Assembly (NCBI GenBank): GCA_026416355.1
Contig: JAOAFH010000156.1
Location: 1-20,472, forward strand
Origin: Clostridiales bacterium
Lineage (GTDB): Bacteria; Bacillota; Clostridia; Clostridiales; Caloramatoraceae
Direction of reading: 5' to 3'
DNA length: 20,472 nt
Shown: one piece after another, positions 14,941 through 20,472 of the stretch
Position numbering within the stretch: the first letter of the stretch is position 1
How the letters are laid out: the number at the start of each line of letters is the position of its first letter
Notes under the pieces: generated by a model
What the model was told of the DNA's origin: nothing
Databases searched by the model: none
What the model saw: only the letters and a program-made list of their open reading frames with translations
Program-made: the position numbers and the translations under genes

Positions 14941-16926
14941 ATGGCAGGTAACAATGCTAAGAATTTAATAAATGATTTGATTGAAGTGATTGGGATAGAC
15001 GAAGAACTACCAAAATATTCAAGGTATTTTAAACAGTTTCAAGTTCAAGAAGTGTGCAATGTTCCAAATGAAAAGCCAGACATAGAAAAAATATTGCGAC
15101 TAATAGTTAGTGTTGAAATAATTTTTACCAAAATAATCTCAACATCAAAGGGAGTATCTAATGAAGGTCAAAAACTAACAGGAATAAAATTATTAGTAAG
15201 AGGAAAATTAATTCAAAAGCTAGAGTATATTGCTACAGGTCCACAACAGGCAGTTCATGCTGCAGAATTTGAAAACCCCTTTTCAACATATATAGTGTTA
15301 GATGAATGTATATTAAATAATGGTACTTTTGAAGTGACACCTTATATAGAAGATATATATATTAAACAAATAGATAAAAGAAGTATATTTAAAAATGTAA
15401 CTATATTTTTAAATGTGTCACCATCTATTTGTAAAATAAATAGGCATGATTATATTGAAGAAAATTTATTTAGTAGACATAAGAAACACAAACATAATTT
15501 ATGTACTCCTAAGAATATAAAATATTTTACACAATTTGTTGTTAGTGAATTTGCCGAAGTTCCAACTATAAAACCAGATATAGAACGAGTTATATCCGTT
15601 ATTGTTGAACCAGAGATAATATCTAAAAAAGTAATAAATACTCCAATGGGTGTATCAATTGAAGGTCAACACTTGTCAGGGAAGAAAATAGTTGTTGAAG
15701 TAAAAATTAAACAAAAGATACTCTATGTAGCAAATGTAAAAGAACAACCTGTACATGGTTTCGAAAACGAGTTTTATCAAAGTGCGTATGTAGTAATTCC
15801 TAAATATATTGAGGGCACAGATGTTGAGGTTTTATTAAAAAATAATTTATTGCAACCTGTATTAAAATTAGAGGATGTTTATTTTAAACAGATAGATAAT
15901 CGAAAAATATTTAAAAATATAACATTGTTATTAGAATTCAACTATATACCAACCTATGAAGTATGTTACTGTGAACATAATAATTGTACTTCAAGTAACT
16001 TATGGTTAATATACGAAAATGGTAAAAACCCATGTCAAATTACTTTTAATGAAGATAGAAAGTATATAAAACCTTTATGGTCGCCTAACGGTCAAAATAT
16101 AGCATTTCTTTCACAGCAAGACTCAAAAGAAAAATATATGCTTAGCTATATAAATTTAAAAAGTTTAAAGCAATATCAATTAACATATCCATATGATTTT
16201 GATTCTATAACTAGCTTTTCATGGACAGAGGATAGTAGGAAAATTGTGTTTTCAGGAATACAAAATAATTGTAAAGACATTTTTATAATTGATATAGAGA
16301 AACTTGAAATAAAGCAATTAACCAAGGGAAAAGGGTTAATGAAAAACTATAAACCTAAATGTTCAAGTGATGATAGTAAGGTTGCTTATTTAAGGTCTAT
16401 AAATAATATAACTAATATATGGATTATGGATATAAATGGATTCAACAATGTTCAGATAACAAAAAGTGGATATATTAAAGATTTTGAATGGTTAGATGAT
16501 AATAAAATAGTATATGTTTGGGGTAAGAGTACAACTTCTTCTTCGATGGTTATAGTTGATTTAATGAATTTAGATGTAAACGAAATAAATATACCAGATT
16601 ATTTGTGTATAAAGAAATGTTTAAAGGCTTCTCCTAATAAAAAATATATAGCTTTTATTGGAGCAAAATTTGATAAAATAAATGCTGATGATATTTATAT
16701 TTATGATATAAAAAATAAGGCTCTAGTAAATCTAACTGAATATTGTAATGCAGTTGATATTAGTGATTTTGAATGGAAAATAGATTCTAGTAAAATTTAT
16801 TATTCTGCTAATGAAGAAGTTTTTTATAATTTATACTCTATATCTTTGATTGATTTTTGCAAAACTCAACTTACAAATATAACAGCTTCAAATATTGAGT
16901 TAAGTTATAGACCAAGGGTAAAATAA
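14941..16926 (+). CDS. Tandem SPOCS (A+B) protein fused to a TolB/PD40-like beta-propeller
   Basis: 661 residues; ATG 14941 with GAGGTG at 14930-14935. The first SPOCS domain (about 28-158) is type A: YFKQFQVQEV, KPDIEKIL, NEGQKLTGIKLLVRG, VHAAEFENPFSTYIVL, PYIEDIYIK, DKRSIFKNVT. The second (about 192-337) is type B-like: YFTQFVVSEFAEVP, KPDIERVI, EGQHLSGKKIVVEV, DNRKIFKNIT. In the second, the usual VHAAHF motif is replaced by VHGFENEF. Residues about 350-661 form six or seven propeller blades of the TolB/PD40/WD40-like type, each ending near a -LT or -IT motif (LWSPNGQNIAFLS, FSWTEDSRKIVFSG, DIFIIDIEKLEIKQLT, KIYYSANE). No signal peptide or membrane segment. The propeller probably binds a protein or glycan at the spore surface; the ligand is unknown. 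Confidence 0.85.
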   Translation: MAGNNAKNLINDLIEVIGIDEELPKYSRYFKQFQVQEVCNVPNEKPDIEKILRLIVSVEIIFTKIISTSKGVSNEGQKLTGIKLLVRGKLIQKLEYIATGPQQAVHAAEFENPFSTYIVLDECILNNGTFEVTPYIEDIYIKQIDKRSIFKNVTIFLNVSPSICKINRHDYIEENLFSRHKKHKHNLCTPKNIKYFTQFVVSEFAEVPTIKPDIERVISVIVEPEIISKKVINTPMGVSIEGQHLSGKKIVVEVKIKQKILYVANVKEQPVHGFENEFYQSAYVVIPKYIEGTDVEVLLKNNLLQPVLKLEDVYFKQIDNRKIFKNITLLLEFNYIPTYEVCYCEHNNCTSSNLWLIYENGKNPCQITFNEDRKYIKPLWSPNGQNIAFLSQQDSKEKYMLSYINLKSLKQYQLTYPYDFDSITSFSWTEDSRKIVFSGIQNNCKDIFIIDIEKLEIKQLTKGKGLMKNYKPKCSSDDSKVAYLRSINNITNIWIMDINGFNNVQITKSGYIKDFEWLDDNKIVYVWGKSTTSSSMVIVDLMNLDVNEINIPDYLCIKKCLKASPNKKYIAFIGAKFDKINADDIYIYDIKNKALVNLTEYCNAVDISDFEWKIDSSKIYYSANEEVFYNLYSISLIDFCKTQLTNITASNIELSYRPRVK

Positions 16927-16981
16927 TTTTGAGTTATTAAAAATTTTCCTTTTGTTAGTACTTATGAAGGGGATAATAATA

Positions 16982-17566
16982 ATGGGAGTTGTTAGAAATT
17001 TTATTGATATAGTAGGCATTACTCCAGAAAACGAACTACCTAATAATTATAAAGGACAAATAATACAACTTACTAACAGTGAGAACATATTTGTACCTGA
17101 ATCAAAAAAAATAGATACAATATTTCAAATAATAGTAAATAGCGAAATAAAATCAAATAGAATTATTAGTGCACCGTTTGGTAAAATATGTGTTATTGAT
17201 GGGAAAAAGAAATATAAAATATTTTATTCTTCTATTGGGGAAAGAGGTAAAATTGAGATATCAGAAATAGTTACACCTTTCAATGTTGCTATTAATATGC
17301 CACACGAGGACATTATGATAGAAAATATAAAAGTTTATTTGGCTGATGCATATTTTGATAAGATAGATGAAAGAACAATTTATTCATATTGCTTGTTTAT
17401 AATCGATATTTACTATAACAAAATAATTGACAGCAAAAAAGTAGATTTGAATAATTATAACACTTTAAATACGTTTAATTATCCAAGGATTAATATTTCA
17501 AAAGGAAACTATTCTACAAACCAATTATCAATTGAAGTTGCATTTATGTCAGATGATGAAATATAA
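16982..17566 (+). CDS. Degenerate SPOCS-like protein
   Basis: 194 residues from ATG 16982 (MGVVRNFIDIVGI), with AAGGGG at 16967-16972; an upstream in-frame start at 16952 lacks the conserved N-terminus. The start resembles the SPOCS paralogues, and the C-terminal YLADAYFDKIDERTIYSYCLFIIDI aligns with their YIEDIY...DKRxIFKNxTxLL. The central LEGQxLxGxKLxVEG and VHAAHF motifs are missing: the corresponding regions read GKICVIDGKKKYKIFYSS and KIEISEIVTPFNVAI. About 40 extra residues follow the domain. It is 55 bases after the propeller gene, probably co-transcribed, and closed by the terminator at 17565-17593. It may be a diverged partner for the A/B proteins or a family member losing function. 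Confidence 0.7.
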   Translation: MGVVRNFIDIVGITPENELPNNYKGQIIQLTNSENIFVPESKKIDTIFQIIVNSEIKSNRIISAPFGKICVIDGKKKYKIFYSSIGERGKIEISEIVTPFNVAINMPHEDIMIENIKVYLADAYFDKIDERTIYSYCLFIIDIYYNKIIDSKKVDLNNYNTLNTFNYPRINISKGNYSTNQLSIEVAFMSDDEI

Positions 17567-17593
17567 AAGGGGCTGATAGAATCAGCCCCTTTA
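17565..17593. terminator. Bidirectional terminator between SPOCS genes and the two-component operon
   Basis: AAAA, GGGGCTGAT (17569-17577), loop AGA, ATCAGCCCC (17581-17589), TTTAG. It overlaps the stop codons of both converging genes (17564-17566 and 17591-17593), so it can stop transcripts from either side. Confidence 0.88.
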
Positions 17594-18943
17594 GTTTTTG
17601 AACTTTATAATAAAAATAGTTCCTTCTCCTACTTTGCTTGTAACATTAATTTCTCCATTATGAAGTTTAATTATTTCTTTAGCGATAGATAGCCCAAGAC
17701 CTCCTACCCCTTTTTCCTTAACTCTATAAAACCTTTCAAAAATATATGGAAGGTGTTTTTCTTCAATACCTTCACCATCATCTTTTATATTTATTGTAGG
17801 TTCATTTACATTGCTTAAAATAATTTCAATTGAGCCATCTTCTTTTGTGTGTTTTATTGAGTTTGAAAGTATGTTCAATATAGCTCTTTCAAGATATTCT
17901 CTATCACCATTTATAAAAATATCTTCTCCAAGTAATCTAATATCTCTATTTCCCTTTAGAATCTTTATTTTATCTACAATATCTTTTAACAAGTCATATA
18001 GATTTAGTCTTTCAAACTTTAAATCTATGTTACCAGATTCAATTTTAGAAAGTTCAAGGTTTTCGTTAACAAGCCTATTTAATCTCTCAACTTCTTCAAT
18101 AATATCCTCTATATATTCTTTTCTCTCATCAATGGGAACAATGTCATCATATAGTGCCTCTGCATATCCTTTTATTATTCCAAGTGGAGTTCTAAATTCG
18201 TGGGTTACATTTGCAATAAAGTCACGTCTAAGTTTTTCGGTTTTTGATAGATTTTCAGCCATCAAATTTATTGTATTAGATAGTTCTTCAATTTCATCAT
18301 TTGTAGTAATAGTTAATCTTACATCATAGTTACCATTGGATATCTTTTTTGCAGCATTGTTTATTTCAAGAATAGGTTTGGTAAACCTATTGCTTATAAA
18401 AAATGCACCTAAAATTGAAATAACAATTGCAACAAACAAAAGATAGGTAAACTGTTTTGATAAATTTGATACAGTATTTTTTATCTCAATTGCTGGGATA
18501 TGAATAAAGATAGCTATTGTTGTATTATTAAATTTAGCTGGATATCCAAGTGAAATTATTTTACTTTGTTTTAGCATTACTTCATCTGTGCGATAAACTA
18601 TTTGTCCGCTTACAACAGTATTTAAATAGCTTTTTTCTATATTAAGTATTTTACCTGTCATACCCATCATATGAGAATATTCTTGAGTAATTAGGTTTCC
18701 ATTTTCATCATAAATAGATATTTTTGCATTTAAAGTACTTGAAATACGTTGAAGTTGTAGAGTTAGTTCATTTGGATTTGAAATATTCTTTTCAATAATT
18801 TGTGCATATGAAATTAGTTTATCTTTTTCAGTTTTTGAATAATATCTGTTTAATATATTACTTTGAATTAATATATTAAAAATTAAGAGAAGGAGCATAA
18901 GGAGGCTTGTATATATAAGTAGTTTTAGCTTTATTCCCTTCAT
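17591..18943 (-). CDS. Two-component sensor histidine kinase (HisKA/HATPase, HAMP)
   Basis: 450 residues; ATG 18943-18941 with GAGGTG upstream. A first transmembrane helix (about 8-27) and a second (about 163-185, LLFVAIVISILGAFFIS) enclose an extracytoplasmic sensor of ~135 residues. A HAMP domain follows (about 186-240), then HisKA with FIANVTHEFRTPLGIIKGYAEAL, where H248 is the phosphorylated histidine. The ATPase domain has N box NILSNSIKHT, G1 IKDDGEGI, F box YIFERFYR and G2 GGLGLSIAKEI. Its start overlaps the response-regulator stop by four bases (ATGA), so translation is coupled. The G1 motif reads DDGEG where many kinases have DNGxG. The signal is unknown; the divergent secreted DUF2680 gene is a likely target. 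Confidence 0.93.
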   Translation of the reverse strand: MKGIKLKLLIYTSLLMLLLLIFNILIQSNILNRYYSKTEKDKLISYAQIIEKNISNPNELTLQLQRISSTLNAKISIYDENGNLITQEYSHMMGMTGKILNIEKSYLNTVVSGQIVYRTDEVMLKQSKIISLGYPAKFNNTTIAIFIHIPAIEIKNTVSNLSKQFTYLLFVAIVISILGAFFISNRFTKPILEINNAAKKISNGNYDVRLTITTNDEIEELSNTINLMAENLSKTEKLRRDFIANVTHEFRTPLGIIKGYAEALYDDIVPIDERKEYIEDIIEEVERLNRLVNENLELSKIESGNIDLKFERLNLYDLLKDIVDKIKILKGNRDIRLLGEDIFINGDREYLERAILNILSNSIKHTKEDGSIEIILSNVNEPTINIKDDGEGIEEKHLPYIFERFYRVKEKGVGGLGLSIAKEIIKLHNGEINVTSKVGEGTIFIIKFKN

Positions 18944-19596
18944 TTTTTCACCTCGAATTTGTATCCAAACCCTCTAACAGTTTGAATATAATCACGATAT
19001 TCACCAAGTTTTTCTCTTATATTTTTTATATGAGTATCAACTGTCCTTAAGTCTCCAAAATATTCATATCCCCAAACAGCATCAAGTATTTTCTCTCTAG
19101 ATATTGCAACATTTTTATGTTCATATAGATATAAAAGTAGTTCAAATTCCTTTAAAGTTAAATCAATGGGATTACCATTTATTTTGACTTCTCTAGCTGA
19201 TTTATCTATTGATACTTCTTCTATTTCCTCTGTCTTTTGAACTCTTTTTAAAATAGCACGGGTTCTCGCAACAATTTCTCTAGGGCTAGCAGGCTTTACA
19301 ACATAATCATCAACACCTAAGTCAAATCCAAATAGCTTATCATCTTCTTCACCACGTGCAGTAAGCATAATAACAGGAACATCACTTTCCTTTCTAATTG
19401 CTCTAAGAACGCTCCAACCATCTCGTTTTGGTAACATAACATCAAGTATTATTAGGGAATGAGCTAAGGGCGAGAAAATACCGATTGCTTCCTCTCCATC
19501 CTTTGCTTCATCTACAATATATCCTTCATTTTCAAGATATAATTTCAAAACACGTCTTAATTTATCTTCATCTTCAACAATAAGTATTTTACTCAT
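18940..19596 (-). CDS. OmpR/PhoB-family response regulator
   Basis: 218 residues from ATG 19596 (MSKILIVEDEDKLRR), with AGGTGGTGA at 19610-19602. An earlier GTG at 19608 lies inside that site and is rejected. The receiver domain (1-~115) has the acidic pair E8/D9, phosphoacceptor D52 in LIILDVMLP, the LTA motif (VIMLTARGEE) and the conserved lysine in YVVKPASPRE. The C-terminal winged helix (about 125-218) contains LTLKEFELLLYLYEHKN, SREKILDAVWGYEY and RTVDTHIKNIREKLG, typical of OmpR-type DNA binding. It is the first gene of the operon with the kinase. Tandem CACA repeats in the divergent promoter region (19663-19690) are candidate binding sites. Confidence 0.95.
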   Translation of the reverse strand: MSKILIVEDEDKLRRVLKLYLENEGYIVDEAKDGEEAIGIFSPLAHSLIILDVMLPKRDGWSVLRAIRKESDVPVIMLTARGEEDDKLFGFDLGVDDYVVKPASPREIVARTRAILKRVQKTEEIEEVSIDKSAREVKINGNPIDLTLKEFELLLYLYEHKNVAISREKILDAVWGYEYFGDLRTVDTHIKNIREKLGEYRDYIQTVRGFGYKFEVKK

Positions 19597-19662
19597 TAAA
19601 ATCACCACCTAATACTGTTTTAACTATATATTAATATATAAAAATAAAAAAATAAATCATCT

Positions 19663-19690
19663 TCACAAAATCTACACAAAACTCACATAA
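19663..19690. promoter_or_regulatory. Candidate OmpR-type binding repeats between the regulator and DUF2680 genes
   Basis: TCACAAAA (19663-19670), ACACAAAA (19674-19681, 11 bp later) and TCACATAA (19683-19690, 9 bp later) form imperfect tandem repeats; another TCACAA starts at 19696. OmpR-family dimers usually bind direct repeats about 10-11 bp apart. They lie upstream of TATAAT (19710-19715), which has no good -35, as expected for an activated promoter of the gene at 19760. The assignment is tentative. Confidence 0.45.
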
Positions 19691-19759
19691 ATTAATCACA
19701 ACATGAAAATATAATCAAAGTATAAGATAAATCAATAAAATATTTGGAGGTTGATGATT

Positions 19760-20212
19760 ATGAAAATGAAAAAGATAGCATTAGGACTTTTGGTGACAGG
19801 AGTAGTTTCAACAACTGCACTTGCTTATGCAGCAACAAGACCAGTTGATATTGCATCAAAGCTTACAGGAAAAACAGTTGAAACATTATATCAAGAAAGG
19901 GCTCAAGGAAAAACATACGGAACAATAGCTAAAGAAGCAGGAAAGCTTGAAGAGTTTAAGCAAGAAATGCTAAAGAGTAAAAAAGAAATCCTAGACCAAA
20001 GGGTTAAGGATGGAAGATTAACTCAAGCACAAGCAGATGAAATTTATAACGCAATTAAAAATAACGCAGCAAACTGTGATGGAACAGGAAGTCAAAGATT
20101 AGGACAAAAATATGGTGTAGGTTTTGGAAATGGTCAAGGTAGAGGACAAGGAAATGGTACAGGATTAGGACAAGGAATGAGAAGAGGACTAGGAAACGGA
20201 TACAATAAGTAA
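19760..20212 (+). CDS. Secreted DUF2680 protein with Gly/Gln/Arg-rich tail
   Basis: 150 residues from ATG 19760 (MKMKKIALGLLVTGVVSTTA), with GGAGG at 19746-19750. An in-frame ATG at 19754 is only three bases from that site. The signal peptide has a Lys-rich start, a hydrophobic core and a probable cleavage after ALAYA. The middle (about 27-95) fits DUF2680 (YckD-like): LTGKTVETLYQERAQGKTYG, IAKEAGKLEEFKQEM, KKEILDQRVKDGRLTQAQAD. Such proteins are small, helical and secreted, with unknown function. The tail (about 105-150) is rich in GNGQGRGQG-type repeats and is probably disordered. Position opposite a two-component operon suggests envelope-stress regulation. The frame continues past the TAA with a coding-like stretch (see the next entry). 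Confidence 0.85.
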   Translation: MKMKKIALGLLVTGVVSTTALAYAATRPVDIASKLTGKTVETLYQERAQGKTYGTIAKEAGKLEEFKQEMLKSKKEILDQRVKDGRLTQAQADEIYNAIKNNAANCDGTGSQRLGQKYGVGFGNGQGRGQGNGTGLGQGMRRGLGNGYNK

Positions 20213-20432
20213 GAGGCATATCTTCCAAAACAAGCTGTTGAAATTATATTGAAAAATGGCAAGCCAACAGAAAAGCAAATAGAATACATGAAAACTCATA
20301 GTGTAGAAGTGAAAAAATAGGGGCAATCAAAATGTATTTGAGTTTGTGGATGTAAGGGAGAAATATAGAGATGAAGTATTTAGACAAATTTTTAGAAAGC
20401 AAATAAGTTATAAACGAATGTTAAATGAGTAG
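20213..20432 (+). pseudogene. Coding-like fragments after the DUF2680 gene, probable gene relic
   Basis: Directly after the TAA at 20210-20212, in the same frame, 35 sense codons run to TAG 20318-20320 (LPKQAVEIILKNGKPTEKQ, then EYMKTHSVEVKK). Then, two frames shifted, 36 codons from 20322 to TAG 20430-20432 read like a protein C-terminus (NVFEFVDVREKYRDEVF, then RQIFRKQISYKRMLNE). Neither piece has a convincing ribosome binding site and start. Composition and lack of low-complexity bias suggest former coding sequence. Family not recognised. Alternatives: a C-terminal extension of the DUF2680 protein lost through a nonsense change, or chance open frames. Confidence 0.35.
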
Positions 20433-20435
20433 TTT

Positions 20436-20471
20436 ATGAGTTGTGGTAGAAAACTTTCTACCACAACTCAT
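20436..20471. terminator. Long hairpin at the right edge, probable terminator
   Basis: ATGAGTTGTGGTAGA (20436-20450) is the perfect reverse complement of 20457-20471 across a 6-nt loop. At least one T follows, then the window ends, so a full T-tract cannot be confirmed. It may end the DUF2680 transcript or a converging gene outside the window. An inverted repeat of another element's end is also possible. Confidence 0.6.
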
Positions 20472-20472
20472 T

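Noticed and set aside
20320..20328. GGGGCAATC as another end of the 287-bp-type element
   Set aside because: A single 9-base match to one arm of the 4555 hairpin, with no matching inverted partner nearby; likely chance.

Overview
The window is AT-rich (roughly 30% G+C by eye), has strong GGAGG-type ribosome binding sites, and carries several proteins with SPOCS (DUF3794/SipL-type) domains. This fits an endospore-forming member of the Clostridia (Clostridium/Caloramator-like). No rRNA, tRNA, CRISPR array, phage module or recognisable transposase was seen.

Left part (1-6400). The tail of a YbjQ-family gene is followed by a small membrane protein with TPR-like helices and a terminator. Next is a carbohydrate unit: a LacI/GalR-family (CcpA-like) regulator and a GH65 disaccharide phosphorylase. 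Near-palindromic operators of the cre/LacI type lie in front of both genes. A convergent two-gene operon (DeoR-family regulator, then Cof-type HAD phosphatase) runs on the minus strand. Its promoter overlaps three helically phased direct repeats.

Between these sugar genes and the spore-type genes lies a 287-bp non-coding element (6397-6683). It has 12-bp perfect terminal inverted repeats, nested collinear inverted repeats and a GC-rich core.

Central part (6685-17566) is the most interesting. About eight SPOCS domains occur in about 10 kb. Two small single-domain proteins, here called type A and type B, occur as an A-B gene pair twice, in inverted orientation, flanking a 1808-residue protein. 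That protein has an N-terminal GATase/ThuA-like domain, nine DUF11 repeats of about 131 residues, and a C-terminal type A SPOCS domain. It has no visible signal peptide or cell-wall sorting signal. Beyond the second pair, an A and a B domain are fused in one polypeptide and followed by a TolB/PD40-type beta-propeller; after it comes a degenerate SPOCS protein. A small cysteine-containing carboxypeptidase-regulatory-like protein sits divergently at the other edge. A sigma-K-like promoter precedes the first A-B pair. The set looks like a spore-envelope assembly in which SPOCS domains dock a large repeat fibre and a propeller. That is inference.

Right part (17591-20472). An OmpR-type response regulator and its histidine kinase (minus strand, 4-nt overlap) are divergent from a secreted DUF2680 protein with a Gly-rich tail. 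CACA-containing direct repeats in the gap may be the regulator's binding site. After the DUF2680 gene come coding-like fragments and a long hairpin at the window edge.
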